Below, one piece after another: positions 37,225 to 46,565 of a stretch of DNA of 64,000 bases. Position 1 is the first letter of the stretch. The number at the start of each line of letters is the position of its first letter. Made by a program: the position numbers and the translations under genes. This DNA comes from Aquicella siphonis (lineage in GTDB: Bacteria > Pseudomonadota > Gammaproteobacteria > DSM-16500): assembly GCF_902459485.1 (NCBI RefSeq), contig NZ_LR699119.1, positions 2,046,001 to 2,110,000 of the forward strand, in the 5' to 3' direction. The notes beneath the pieces are model-generated. The model was not told the DNA's origin and ran no database searches. It was given only the letters and a program-made list of their open reading frames with translations.

Positions 37225-37935
37225 TCAGGAAGACTGTCCGCGACGCTTGCGGACAATCATGTTGAGCGATTCCACAAACAATGAAAAACCCATGGAGAAG
37301 TAGATATATCCTCTGGGAATATGGAATTCAAAACCGTCAGCGATCAACACCATGCCGATCAGAATCAAAAAGCTCAAGGCCAGCATTTTTATGGTCGGGT
37401 GCTTTTCCACAAAACGGCTCAGAGGTTCGCTGGCAAACAACATGGCGATAATGGCTATGGTAATCGCCGCGGCCATCAGCCAAAACCGCTGCGTTAAACC
37501 AATGGCGGTCAACACGCTGTCCAATGAAAAAATAATATCCAGGAGAGCGATCTGAACAACGACCATTTTGAATCCCGCTGATTTTTTCGTTACCTCGTGT
37601 TTCTGAGGCTCAGGCTCAATTTCCGCATGAATTTCCTGCGTCGATTTTGCCAGTAAAAATAATCCCCCCAGGATCAGGAAAATATCCCGTCCGGAAAAAG
37701 GCATCCCGGACAGAGTAAATAATGGCCGGGTGAGCTTGGTAAGCCAGATCGCACTGGCAAGCAATAACAGCCGGGTCACCCATGCGAAAGTAAGCCCCAG
37801 CCGGCGCGCTTTCGCCTGCTGATCCTTGGGAAGGCGCTGGGAAATAATGGCGAGAAAAACCAGATTATCGATTCCCAGCACAACTTCAAGAATTGTCAGG
37901 GTTACAAAACTCAAGAGGATATCAAAAAATTCCAT
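37225..37935 (-). CDS. TerC-family integral membrane protein
   Basis: A 236-residue protein with about seven transmembrane helices. The two family signatures are present: GIDNLVFLAI near the N-terminus and SLDSVLTAIGL in the middle, whose aspartates probably bind metal. TerC relatives are linked to manganese or calcium export and to metalation of exported proteins. The group with this domain order (YgdQ-like) is otherwise poorly known. There is no long leader of riboswitch type upstream. Confidence 0.9.
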   Translation of the reverse strand: MEFFDILLSFVTLTILEVVLGIDNLVFLAIISQRLPKDQQAKARRLGLTFAWVTRLLLLASAIWLTKLTRPLFTLSGMPFSGRDIFLILGGLFLLAKSTQEIHAEIEPEPQKHEVTKKSAGFKMVVVQIALLDIIFSLDSVLTAIGLTQRFWLMAAAITIAIIAMLFASEPLSRFVEKHPTIKMLALSFLILIGMVLIADGFEFHIPRGYIYFSMGFSLFVESLNMIVRKRRGQSS

Positions 37936-38117
37936 CGCGAGATTTCTTGTTTATGTTGATGAGTAAACTCTTCTTATTAAAATAATAACCATAAAACGCA
38001 GGCCCGTACAGAAAAACCCGTTAAATTCTGACTTAAAAAAGCATAAACCGCTTTTTCCAGCCTGCGCCAGGTTATATGATGTTACTGACATTCTTTGGAT
38101 AACTATCAGGTATACGC

Positions 38118-38504
38118 ATGAACAAACCCGCACCTCACGCCGGTTTACGGCACGTCGCCCTCTATGTTCACCATCTTGCAGAATGCGCACATTTCTATTC
38201 TGCATTACTGGGCATGAAACTGGTCTGGCAGCCTGACGAAAATAATTATTATTTCAGCTCCGGAAGTGACAATCTCGCTCTGCATAAGGCGCCGGCTGAT
38301 TTCAATCCCGCAAAACACCAGCGGCTGGATCACATCGGTTTTTTTTTGACAAGCCGTGATGAGGTAGACCAATGGCATGATTATCTACGCCGGAACCAGG
38401 TCAAAATCATGGCCGCGCCCAAAGACCACCGCGATGGAACGCGCAGCTTTTATTGTGCAGACCCGGATGGAAACGTGGTGCAGATGATTTATTATCCACT
38501 CTGA
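38118..38504 (+). CDS. VOC-family (glyoxalase-like) protein
   Basis: A 128-residue vicinal-oxygen-chelate fold protein with two beta-alpha-beta modules. Metal-ligand candidates are His17 (LRHVALYV), His75 (LDHIGFFL) and the C-terminal DPDGNVVQMIYY strand. It resembles glyoxalase/bleomycin-resistance proteins; the substrate cannot be stated. Confidence 0.85.
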   Translation: MNKPAPHAGLRHVALYVHHLAECAHFYSALLGMKLVWQPDENNYYFSSGSDNLALHKAPADFNPAKHQRLDHIGFFLTSRDEVDQWHDYLRRNQVKIMAAPKDHRDGTRSFYCADPDGNVVQMIYYPL

Positions 38505-38558
38505 CAAGACCTGCTACGCAGCGCTTGCATCAGAAGATCCTTCAGCGCAACAAACCTG

Positions 38559-38577
38559 CCCCGCATCAAATGCGGGG
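38559..38577. terminator. Short palindromic hairpin between convergent genes
   Basis: CCCCGCAT-CAA-ATGCGGGG, a perfect 8-bp stem with a 3-base loop, followed by ATGACAAGG. It lies between the VOC gene and rpiA, whose stops face each other. Similar G+C-rich palindromes are often dispersed repeats in related genomes. A second palindrome with a CCCCGC core lies at 52180-52212. Confidence 0.5.
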
Positions 38578-38591
38578 ATGACAAGGCTGGC

Positions 38592-39257
38592 TCAAAGTTT
38601 TTTCACCCCTGTTTCTGCTCCCAGCAGCAATACATCCGCTGTACGTTTTGCAAACACGCCATTTTCAACCACCCCTACGATATTTTTCAACTTTTCTTCG
38701 ATTGCTTTAGGATCAAGAAGTTTCATATTGAATACATCAAGGATGACATTGCCATTGTCCGTGACAAATCCTTCCCTATAGACTGGATCGCCGCCCATCA
38801 GCACAATCTGCCGCGCCACATAACTGCGCGCCATGGGAATCACTTCCACTGACACAGGAAAATCCCCCAGCAAGTCTACGTATTTGCTTTCATCCGCTAT
38901 GCATACAAACTTTTTTGCGACCATCGCGATGATTTTTTCACGCGTAAGCGCGCCGCCGCCGCCCTTGATCATTTGCCTGGCGGGATTGATTTCATCCGCT
39001 CCATCCACGTACAAAGGCAATTCCGATACTGAGTTCAAGTCAACAAGAGGTATGGAAAGCGCTTTTAATTTGCTGGCGGTCGCTGCAGAACTTGCCACCG
39101 CACCTTCCAGCTTTTGTTTTACAGAGCGCAAGGCTTCAATAAAATATTCAACCGTGCTGCCTGTGCCGACTCCAATAATCATGTCATTTTCAATATACTC
39201 GACTGCGGCCTGTGCGGCAGCCTGTTTTCCAGCTTCTTTGTCAACAGTCACTTTCAT
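38592..39257 (-). CDS. rpiA: Ribose-5-phosphate isomerase A
   Basis: A 221-residue enzyme converting ribose-5-P and ribulose-5-P. Motifs: [38 protein letters not shown] and the [10 protein letters not shown] segment with the catalytic region. AAAAGGAA lies upstream of ATG 39257. Confidence 0.96.
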   Translation of the reverse strand: MKVTVDKEAGKQAAAQAAVEYIENDMIIGVGTGSTVEYFIEALRSVKQKLEGAVASSAATASKLKALSIPLVDLNSVSELPLYVDGADEINPARQMIKGGGGALTREKIIAMVAKKFVCIADESKYVDLLGDFPVSVEVIPMARSYVARQIVLMGGDPVYREGFVTDNGNVILDVFNMKLLDPKAIEEKLKNIVGVVENGVFAKRTADVLLLGAETGVKKL

Positions 39258-39321
39258 GGCGAATTCCTTTTGATCAGGTGTATGAATTCATGGATTAATG
39301 CCTGGTCGCGAATCCAGCATA

Positions 39322-40674
39322 TCACAGGATGTAACTGGTCAAATCTTCATCCTTGACCAGCTGCTGCAAGCGGTTGTTAACATAATCCGCGTCAATTTCA
39401 ATGGTTTTATTGTCCAGTTCGGATGCAGAATAAGAAACTTCTTCAAGCAGCCGCTCCATAACTGTATGCAAACGACGCGCGCCAATATTTTCCACACGTT
39501 CGTTGACATGCCAGGCAATTTCCGCGATACGCCTTACCCCATCGGGCAGAAAGTTGATGATCACGCCTTCTGTGCCCAACAAGGCCGTATACTGTTCGGT
39601 CAACGCCGCTTCTGGCTCTGTCAGGATGCGCACGAAATCATCCGTGGACAACGATTTCAATTCCACGCGTATTGGCAGCCGCCCCTGGAGTTCAGGGATC
39701 AGATCAGAGGGCTTGGCGAAATGAAAAGCGCCGGATGCGATAAAAAGAATATGATCCGTGCGCACCATGCCGTATTTGGTGGAGACAGTCGAACCTTCAA
39801 TCAATGGCAGCAAATCACGCTGCACACCCTCGCGAGATACGTCTGCTCCGGCATATTCTGAACGTTTGGCGATTTTGTCAATTTCATCAACAAACACAAT
39901 CCCGCTTTGCTCGACACTCTCAATCGCCTTGGCCTTCATTTCATCATCATCAATCAGCTTGGCCGCTTCTTCCTCGCGCAAAATCTTTCTGGCGTCCGCG
40001 ATCTTGAATTTGCGCATTTTTTTACGATCGGATCCGAGGTTTTGAAACATGTTCTGCAGCTGGTTGGTCATTTCCTCCATTCCGGGGGGCGCCATGATTT
40101 CCACGCCCATCGCCGACATGGAAACTTCGATTTCAATTTCCTTGTCATCCAGTTCACCTGCGCGCAATTTACTTCTGAACAACTGCCGGGTTGCGGAATC
40201 TTCCTTGGCCGGCTCATGCGGCTCGCCTGCAAACGGTGCTCGCGGCTGAGGCAGCAAGGCGTTAAGTATACGCTCTTCGGCTGCTTCTTCAGCGATGGAA
40301 CGCACTTTTGCCATCTCTTTTTCACGCATCATTTTGATCGCCATATCCACCAGGTCGCGTATGATGGATTCAACGTCACGGCCAACGTAACCCACTTCGG
40401 TGAACTTGGTCGCTTCCACCTTGATAAACGGCGCATCCGCGAGCTTGGCCAGCCGGCGGGCGATTTCCGTTTTTCCCACGCCGGTCGGCCCTATCATGAG
40501 AATATTTTTAGGCATGATTTCATCACGCATGGGGGAAGGCAACTGCATTCTCCGCCAGCGATTACGCAATGCGACAGCAACGGCGCGCTTGGCATCCGCC
40601 TGGCCAATAATATGTTTATCCAGTTCGCTTACGATTTCCTTGGGCGTGGGTGTTGTTGGGATTGTCATGGCCAT
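39322..40674 (-). CDS. hslU: HslU, ATPase subunit of the HslUV protease
   Basis: A 450-residue AAA+ unfoldase. Walker [16 protein letters not shown], Walker [12 protein letters not shown], the pore-loop region [11 protein letters not shown], and an I-domain insertion (about 105-240). The C-terminal end SYIL docks into HslV. It follows hslV by 49 bases on the same strand, the usual order. Confidence 0.97.
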   Translation of the reverse strand: MAMTIPTTPTPKEIVSELDKHIIGQADAKRAVAVALRNRWRRMQLPSPMRDEIMPKNILMIGPTGVGKTEIARRLAKLADAPFIKVEATKFTEVGYVGRDVESIIRDLVDMAIKMMREKEMAKVRSIAEEAAEERILNALLPQPRAPFAGEPHEPAKEDSATRQLFRSKLRAGELDDKEIEIEVSMSAMGVEIMAPPGMEEMTNQLQNMFQNLGSDRKKMRKFKIADARKILREEEAAKLIDDDEMKAKAIESVEQSGIVFVDEIDKIAKRSEYAGADVSREGVQRDLLPLIEGSTVSTKYGMVRTDHILFIASGAFHFAKPSDLIPELQGRLPIRVELKSLSTDDFVRILTEPEAALTEQYTALLGTEGVIINFLPDGVRRIAEIAWHVNERVENIGARRLHTVMERLLEEVSYSASELDNKTIEIDADYVNNRLQQLVKDEDLTSYIL

Positions 40675-40723
40675 ATTTGCTTACTCACTCATCTGACAGT
40701 TTGGATTATTGTAGGTCTAGTTA

Positions 40724-41260
40724 TTAACCGAGAGTTTCTATTGTGAAATGGGTATTGGTATAGATACAGATTGACGCGGCGATTGCCAGCGCTTTTTCAG
40801 TCACTGTACGTGCATCCAGCTCACTGTTTTCCAGCAGCGCCTGCGCGGCGGCTTTAGCATAAGGCCCGCCCGAACCGATGGCAATCAAACTGTTTTCAGG
40901 TTCAATCACATCACCGTTACCGGAGATGATCAGCGATGCCTTGGTGTCCGCGACAACCAGCATTGCTTCCAGACGGCGCAGCATGCGGTCGGTACGCCAG
41001 TCTTTCGCGAGTTCCACCGCTGCGCGGACCAGGTTGCCCTGATGGGTTTCCAGCTTGGACTCAAATCTTTCAAACAAGGTGAACGCATCCGCTGTGCCGC
41101 CCGCGAACCCCGCCAATACTTTATTATTGTATAAACGGCGCACTTTTCGGGCATTGGATTTCATCACTGTATGCCCCAGCGTGACCTGACCATCGCCGCC
41201 GACTGCGACCATCCCGTTACGCCGCACGGAAACAATTGTTGTACCATGCATTTCAGCCAA
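40724..41260 (-). CDS. hslV: HslV, peptidase subunit of the HslUV protease
   Basis: A 178-residue proteasome-beta-like peptidase. The catalytic N-terminal threonine is exposed by removal of a short prepeptide: MAEMHG then [10 protein letters not shown], so Thr7 is the nucleophile. The start is a TTG at 41260, chosen because AGGAG lies about 9 bases before it; the internal ATG at 41251 would be 18 bases away. The longer prepeptide (ending HG) also occurs in Legionella-type HslV. Confidence 0.96.
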   Translation of the reverse strand: MAEMHGTTIVSVRRNGMVAVGGDGQVTLGHTVMKSNARKVRRLYNNKVLAGFAGGTADAFTLFERFESKLETHQGNLVRAAVELAKDWRTDRMLRRLEAMLVVADTKASLIISGNGDVIEPENSLIAIGSGGPYAKAAAQALLENSELDARTVTEKALAIAASICIYTNTHFTIETLG

Positions 41261-41350
41261 AATACTGCACTCCTATTCAGATTACTTATATCGTCTACGC
41301 GGCCTGAACTCGCGCAAGCGTTCAATTTCTATATATGGGCGGTTATACAC

Positions 41351-41381
41351 TTTACAACCCTCGATAAAATGCGCTTATAAT
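41351..41381 (+). promoter_or_regulatory. Candidate promoter of rph
   Basis: TTTACA (41351-41356) and TATAAT (41376-41381) with a 19-base spacer, 30 bases before the rph start. The -10 box is perfect, the spacer slightly long. Confidence 0.5.
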
Positions 41382-41411
41382 AATGCCCAATTTCTCAGGA
41401 GTGTCAACGAA

Positions 41412-42119
41412 ATGCGGCCCAGCCATAGAGCCCCCAATCAATTGCGCGCCATCCGTATGACCCGAAATTACACCAAACATGCGGAAGGCTCCGTATTAAT
41501 CGAATTCGGTGACACGAAAGTTCTCTGTACAGCAAGCGCCACGCCCGGTGTACCGCCTTTTCTCAAGGATTCCGGCCGGGGCTGGGTGACCGCCGAATAC
41601 GGCATGCTTCCCCGCTCCACACATGAACGCATGCAGCGGGAAGCCGCGAAAGGCAAACAAGCGGGGCGCACTCAGGAAATCCAGCGCCTCATAGGCCGCT
41701 CCCTGCGCGCGGCGGTGGATTTGACCGCTCTTGCTGATTTCACTATTGTCGTCGACTGCGATGTCATTCAGGCGGATGGCGGCACACGCACCGCTTCCAT
41801 TACTGGCGGGTGTGTTGCGCTTTATGACGCGATAGAACGCCTGAAACAGCAAAACCGGATTACCACCAGCCCTTTTTTACAATATGTGGCTTCCATTTCG
41901 GTCGGCATTTACCAGGGCGAAGCCATACTGGATCTCGACTATGCGGAAGATTCCAGTGCTGACACCGACATGAATATCGTCATGACTGAAAAAGGCGGAT
42001 TCATTGAAATTCAGGGCACAGCGGAAAAAGATACTTTCCAGCAGTCAGACCTGGACAAGATGCTGACTTTGGCGAAAGAAGGCATTTCAGAGTTGATTCA
42101 AGTGCAAAAACAGCGCTAG
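41412..42119 (+). CDS. rph: Ribonuclease PH
   Basis: A 235-residue phosphorolytic 3'-5' exoribonuclease that trims tRNA 3' ends. It has the PH-domain motifs [47 protein letters not shown] and [24 protein letters not shown] lies 10 bases before ATG 41412. Divergent from hslVU. Full length, so unlike the truncated rph of E. coli K-12. Confidence 0.97.
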   Translation: MRPSHRAPNQLRAIRMTRNYTKHAEGSVLIEFGDTKVLCTASATPGVPPFLKDSGRGWVTAEYGMLPRSTHERMQREAAKGKQAGRTQEIQRLIGRSLRAAVDLTALADFTIVVDCDVIQADGGTRTASITGGCVALYDAIERLKQQNRITTSPFLQYVASISVGIYQGEAILDLDYAEDSSADTDMNIVMTEKGGFIEIQGTAEKDTFQQSDLDKMLTLAKEGISELIQVQKQR

Positions 42120-42223
42120 GCGCCGTCGCCGCATACTTGCCTGCGCGCCTTGCCGTCAATTAAAATCAGTAAATACAATCACTTGAATAGCAGACGCCAG
42201 CCAGGCTGCACTTTTGCCACCCC

Positions 42224-42256
42224 CTTAATATTCTGGTAATCTTGAAACCCTATAAT
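42224..42256 (+). promoter_or_regulatory. PmrA-box-like motif and -10 of the first OTU gene
   Basis: CTTAATATT (42224-42232), CT, GGTAATCTT (42235-42243), 7 bases, TATAAT (42251-42256). The first half is a perfect match to the PmrA half-site consensus, the second matches 6/9, and the -10 is perfect. The gene starts 31 bases after the -10. Confidence 0.7.
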
Positions 42257-42287
42257 ATTGATAATTTATTGATAACAGAAAAAAACC

Positions 42288-44288
42288 ATGTTCAGGTCTC
42301 CCGTCGCTTTCACACATCCGCTGTCGCAGGAAACCATTCTGTCGAATGGGGAGATTATCGCTGATTTATTCACCAGCGAAATTTGCAACCGTGACAGCAC
42401 CTCGCGATTCAGCGACATACTTGGCGCTCAAATCAAAAGAGACAGTGACGACGAACTCCAATTCCAGTCGGTCATGGCGGAAAACGCCCAAAAACTGGGC
42501 ATTGATCCTGTTTTTGTCAAAATCTCCAAAGAGCATTTTCTGCAGACACTTTCCGATGTTCTGACACATCACGGCATAGCGCTTGACCCCAATGTAGTAA
42601 AAAATAACCCTGAGGCGCAGGAGCAGAGGAAATTATTATTCCCCTACTTCAGAGCCATTCTGTTTGTAGATGCAAATGAACGGGATGCGGCCGTCATCGA
42701 AAGCTCAGACCTGAGCCCAACCACAAAAGAATATGCCCGCGAACTGGCGGAAAAGCGCATGCGTTCACCCGTCAACGACCAGGCGGCGTTTATTCAAAAA
42801 ATACAAGTCATGCAATATATGATTTCTATCAAGGCTTTTGGCGATGGAGACTGTTTTTATCACTCAGTCATGCTGGACATTGTCCACGATATCTTGACCG
42901 GGTCGCTGGAAGATGAATCCCTGACCGGAAAGCAAATCAAGGCACAACTGCTGCCTGCTATCGCAGCCCAAATCGCCAGTCGTGGCGGACCGCAGCTGGA
43001 TTTTTCTGATCAAACCCTGCATGCATCCATTCTTGATTTACTACGCGCCGCGCCTGTCGCGTCACTGCCGCACAACCTGTCGGCAACGCTGACGCTTCCC
43101 GCCGCTTCCGATGAGAGTGAAGAATTGATCGCCGTCAAAAACTGTGATTTTTATCACCTGTTACGCGATACTTGCGCCCCCGCGTTGCGGCAAATAATGC
43201 TGAATGGCGCTCTCGCGCGCCAGGATGCGATTGAGGATGATATCCGGAACATCTTGAAAAACAACTTCATCGCCTACACTATTCGCAACCACGGCGGTGA
43301 ATTAAATTTTGACCCTTCCATCGTAGAGACCGCGAAGCTGCAATGGGCCAGCAGTGAGTTCAGCGACATTCCGGAAGCGCAGAGCCGAAACATGCTTGCA
43401 TCCTGGAACAATGTTTACCTCAACATCAAGTTACAATCCGAATTTACCGCACTCACCTTGTCTGATGACGATGCCAAAAAGGATTTTCTAGGCAGACAGT
43501 TTGACAACTGGTGGGATCAATATCATGACCATGCCTACAAGGATTATTTCAATTTTCATGCGCATTCACATATCAAGGCTGGCACACCGCAGCAGCTGGC
43601 CTTATCCAGCCAGCTGCAATGCAATCTGGATATTGTGGATCGCAGATGCGGGAATCTCGCCCCAATCACGCCCGAAATTCATCAGGCGCATACGTTACAC
43701 CTGGATAACCGTCCTGATCATTTTGACGCCATCGTGGGCGACCCCCGTCTGGAAGCACCCACTCAAATTGCCGTCGCATTGAATGAACGCACACGCACAC
43801 TGAATGAATGCAAAAGCACTCTTCAGATCACGGCTTACAACTGGCCCGCAAAAGTGCCGGACACGGATTTGGACCCCATACATTCATTAGCTGCTTCTGC
43901 CGAACGCCCTCTTTCAGAATCTGTCGGCGCAAGCCAGGCTGTCACCCTTGAAGCTGTGGTTGAGTCAACCAGAAAGGCACAGGAAACCATCGCCTCGCAT
44001 GCCAAAGAATTGTCTGAGACACTGGGATTGAATGTGGACAGCATCCCGCAAATCAACATTGATGATGTCAGTCTCACTGAGACAGACACGAGTGACAAGC
44101 TCGCCAAAAATCTGCTCATCGCGGCCAGCACCGGTTATAAAGCCGCGCTGAAGCACACCACATTTGGAAACTCTCTTGAGAGATTAAACACCAGCTTACT
44201 GGATGTGCGCAGCAAACAGGAAGCGGATGACTTGCTGCTCGCTATCGAATTGCAGAACCAGGAAATCCAGAAATACTTCAAGCGTTAA
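42288..44288 (+). CDS. OTU-type cysteine protease-like effector candidate (Lot-like)
   Basis: 666 residues, no signal peptide. The OTU catalytic motif is AFGDGDCFYHSV (Asp186, Cys189). The OTU strand pattern GTPQQLALSSQLQCNLDIV (about 432-450) and the His motif LHLDNRPDHFDAIV (His478) come nearly 290 residues later. Such a long helical insertion between Cys and His is the mark of the Legionella Lot-type OTU deubiquitinases. The extreme C-terminus (651-659, LAIELQNQE) resembles a ubiquitin-binding helix. The PmrA-box-like promoter supports secretion by a Dot/Icm system. Translation start ATG 42288 has no clear Shine-Dalgarno. Convergent with a second OTU-fold gene 13 bases away. Confidence 0.75.
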   Translation: MFRSPVAFTHPLSQETILSNGEIIADLFTSEICNRDSTSRFSDILGAQIKRDSDDELQFQSVMAENAQKLGIDPVFVKISKEHFLQTLSDVLTHHGIALDPNVVKNNPEAQEQRKLLFPYFRAILFVDANERDAAVIESSDLSPTTKEYARELAEKRMRSPVNDQAAFIQKIQVMQYMISIKAFGDGDCFYHSVMLDIVHDILTGSLEDESLTGKQIKAQLLPAIAAQIASRGGPQLDFSDQTLHASILDLLRAAPVASLPHNLSATLTLPAASDESEELIAVKNCDFYHLLRDTCAPALRQIMLNGALARQDAIEDDIRNILKNNFIAYTIRNHGGELNFDPSIVETAKLQWASSEFSDIPEAQSRNMLASWNNVYLNIKLQSEFTALTLSDDDAKKDFLGRQFDNWWDQYHDHAYKDYFNFHAHSHIKAGTPQQLALSSQLQCNLDIVDRRCGNLAPITPEIHQAHTLHLDNRPDHFDAIVGDPRLEAPTQIAVALNERTRTLNECKSTLQITAYNWPAKVPDTDLDPIHSLAASAERPLSESVGASQAVTLEAVVESTRKAQETIASHAKELSETLGLNVDSIPQINIDDVSLTETDTSDKLAKNLLIAASTGYKAALKHTTFGNSLERLNTSLLDVRSKQEADDLLLAIELQNQEIQKYFKR

Positions 44289-44301
44289 ACAAATCGTCGC
44301 C

Positions 44302-46059
44302 TTATTTGCGTCTTGTACGCGGAGATTTTGCAGTTTTATCGTCTTGTTCTTGCAGCCGCTTCGCCAGTTCTTCATCAAGCCTCAACTGTTCCTGACCCTC
44401 AATAAATCCCTGATATTCTTCCTCCTGCAGTTTTTTCGCGAGTTCTTCATCCAAGTCTTTTTGCATGGTCACGGTGACAGTAACAGACTTGAAACCTTTT
44501 TCAGCCGGCAGATGATAAGTCACAGTCTGCTCGACAACTGGCTGGGCCGTGGCCGGCTGTAATTGATCGGCTTTTAATTTCCTGTCCTGCTCCTCAGCTT
44601 GCCGCAGCAATAATTCCCATTTTTCCTGTATTGGCTTGATTGTCCCCTCACCCAGTCGTTTTAAGGTTTCTATCTGAAACTTGTGCCAGGCCAGCGCCGG
44701 CTGGATAGTCAATTCAGAGGCGGGCACCATGTTTTCCCAGTGCAGCGCGTACGGATTGGTGAGTGTGACAGTAGGCGATTCCTTATGTGCCTGGTCCCAG
44801 GCGGCGAGAATCCGGTCTTTCTGTTCCATTTCGCGAATACGATTCATGGCATCGTGATGGGATACGACAAATTCATATCCCAGCAGCCCTGTTTCATAAC
44901 GGACCCGGTTGATCACATTCCGTTTCAACAATTGTTCAATGCATTTGTCACTCCAGGCATCGGGAACCGGAACTTTTTTTAATGATTCGCCGTTTTTATA
45001 GCTATTAATGAATTTTATTACGATATTAATATCGGGCACCGCGCTCAGCCGCGCTTCCACGCTGGCATGATCCAGCGGCAGCAACTGCAGGGATTCCCCC
45101 GCTTCTTTGTCTGAAGGATTATTAACAATATCACGCGATACCAGCTGTTCAACAGCTGGCGCGGCGAGAGCGTAACCGAACTCCCGGCTGGCTGCCGGAA
45201 TCGCGCCATAATCAATATGCATATGATGCGGCGCATCATAATCCGGACGGTCGACATCGAGATTCACGTTGAAATAGCGCGCCAGCTCGGCCAGCTCCAG
45301 ATCACCTGCCCATTGACCATCCTGCTTCATAGCCGCAAGAAACGTCTCATATCCGCTTGGCTGCCTGGGGGCGGCTGTACTGCTGGACGCGAGTGATTGT
45401 TCCCACCACTGCATTAATTCGTGTTGCGCCGGTCCCATCGCAATATCAAGCTGTAATTCCAGCGATTCCAAGCGCTCCTTTTCAACCGGACCAAGCGAAC
45501 GCCTGCTTTTAAGATCATTATATTCAATCGCATCAAAGTCACTCTCCTCACTGGAAAATAATTCTTGTGGAATTTTATCTGCAAGCTCCTCAAACTTGCG
45601 AACAATGAACGGATGTTTGATATAAATATCGTCCTTGACTCTGCCTGCACTGATATTCAACGCTCTGCAAGCAAAATCATGAAAAGCAGCCAACAACGAC
45701 TGCCGGGTGCGCTCAAAGTGCTCACGATTGATTTCCGCATGCTCGATCGCGATCTGGCGCATGATCGCAGCCAACTGCTGCTGCAGTAACACTTTATTGG
45801 TCTGTTTTAGCCGGAGTATTTCATCACGCACTGCCGCCCAGTTTTTCCCTGTTCTCAGCACAAATGCCGCGCGCTCAATAAAATCCTCAAAAATTTCATC
45901 GGGAACCAAGCCAGATCCTGTCAGCCCACGCTCAATTCCGGAAAAAATTTCCGGACGACACAAACCGAGAACAAAAGCGTTAAACGCGCAATTGCCCGCG
46001 CCCAGCGTCGATTCAGGTTTTAATACCGTTTGCAGCAAATCATCTCGTGAAGTATTCAT
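44302..46059 (-). CDS. Degenerate OTU-fold protein with two C-terminal ubiquitin-binding-like motifs, effector candidate
   Basis: 585 residues. Near the N-terminus lies STLGAGNCAFNAFVLGL, an OTU cysteine loop with Cys24 but Ala21 where OTU enzymes have Asp. The OTU helix-strand signature GQWAGDLELAELARYFNVNLDV lies around 249-268, again after a long insertion. A clear catalytic His after it is not found; HHMHIDY (278-284) is the nearest. The tail has two repeats, DEELAKKLQEEE (from 537) and DEELAKRLQEQD (from 562), resembling MIU/UIM helices. ATG 46059 with GGGGAG upstream is preferred over GTG 46065. It may be a pseudoenzyme that binds ubiquitin. Confidence 0.65.
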   Translation of the reverse strand: MNTSRDDLLQTVLKPESTLGAGNCAFNAFVLGLCRPEIFSGIERGLTGSGLVPDEIFEDFIERAAFVLRTGKNWAAVRDEILRLKQTNKVLLQQQLAAIMRQIAIEHAEINREHFERTRQSLLAAFHDFACRALNISAGRVKDDIYIKHPFIVRKFEELADKIPQELFSSEESDFDAIEYNDLKSRRSLGPVEKERLESLELQLDIAMGPAQHELMQWWEQSLASSSTAAPRQPSGYETFLAAMKQDGQWAGDLELAELARYFNVNLDVDRPDYDAPHHMHIDYGAIPAASREFGYALAAPAVEQLVSRDIVNNPSDKEAGESLQLLPLDHASVEARLSAVPDINIVIKFINSYKNGESLKKVPVPDAWSDKCIEQLLKRNVINRVRYETGLLGYEFVVSHHDAMNRIREMEQKDRILAAWDQAHKESPTVTLTNPYALHWENMVPASELTIQPALAWHKFQIETLKRLGEGTIKPIQEKWELLLRQAEEQDRKLKADQLQPATAQPVVEQTVTYHLPAEKGFKSVTVTVTMQKDLDEELAKKLQEEEYQGFIEGQEQLRLDEELAKRLQEQDDKTAKSPRTRRK

Positions 46060-46101
46060 GGCCACTCCCCTACAGTCAAACAGGAACGGATCTATATATT
46101 A

Positions 46102-46134
46102 ATGATAGATCATATTAATTAGCCTATTATTAAG
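46102..46134 (-). promoter_or_regulatory. PmrA-box-like motif and -10 of the second OTU gene
   Basis: Minus strand: CTTAATAAT (46134-46126), AG, GCTAATTAA (46123-46115), 7 bases, TATCAT (46107-46102). Halves match 8/9 and 4/9; the spacing to the -10 is identical to that of the other sites. The second half is weak in an A/T-rich stretch. Confidence 0.5.
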
Positions 46135-46149
46135 CCGCCGGACGGCGGC
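46134..46149 (-). terminator. Terminator-like hairpin after the small gene pair
   Basis: GCCGCCG (46134-46140), GA, CGGCGGC (46143-46149): a compact G+C stem, followed on the minus strand by TTAATAATAG. It separates the small gene pair from the OTU gene downstream and slightly overlaps that gene's promoter motif. Confidence 0.5.
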
Positions 46150-46187
46150 CGTAAGATGATGTAAATGAGGCAGATACTGCTACTCTG

Positions 46188-46565
46188 TCAGCCGCGATTA
46201 TTCATGCCTGTGCTTTGTTTGTTTTCGGCTTTTTGTTCCTGTTCGGCTTTTTGTTCCTTTTTGGCGCCTGGTTGAGGCGTAGAGGTTGGATTTCGCGCAA
46301 ACAAGCCAAACCAACGCGTTGATATTTTATCAGAAGCGGATTCCAGGATTGGCTGCGGCACGGTTTCAATCGCCGCCGATTTGTCCGGAGGCGTGAAGGC
46401 ATTAAGTGGCGCGCGATGTGCAGAACTCAGAACAGCATCCATGGTAGCCAGCGGAGGATTGACACCCGGCGCCAAGTCATCCACCAGTAGCGATGCCACT
46501 CTAGAGAGATTGGTTATATGAGTTTTCTTGCTCTTATCCCACCAACTTTCATCATAATTCTTCAT
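46188..46565 (-). CDS. Small hypothetical protein with Glu/Gln/Lys-repeat tail
   Basis: 125 residues, not recognised. There is a tryptophan-containing N-terminal segment (YDESWWDKSKK), a proline-rich middle, then a tail with a tandem 6-residue repeat (QKAEQE type). The charged glutamate-rich C-terminus is of the kind found on some Dot/Icm substrates. Its ATG overlaps the stop of the upstream small gene (ATGA), with GGGAG upstream, so both are translated from one transcript. Confidence 0.6.
   Translation of the reverse strand: MKNYDESWWDKSKKTHITNLSRVASLLVDDLAPGVNPPLATMDAVLSSAHRAPLNAFTPPDKSAAIETVPQPILESASDKISTRWFGLFARNPTSTPQPGAKKEQKAEQEQKAENKQSTGMNNRG
46224..46259. repeat. Tandem 18-bp repeat, two copies
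   Basis: Unit TTCGGCTTTTTGTTCCTG at 46224-46241, repeated at 46242-46259 with one change at the last base. It codes the QKAEQE-type repeats of the small protein and could vary in copy number. Confidence 0.7.

Noticed and set aside
39907-40746. 279-codon plus-strand open frame opposite hslU/hslV
   Set aside because: Shadow of hslU on the opposite strand; His/Phe-rich composition and no start signal.
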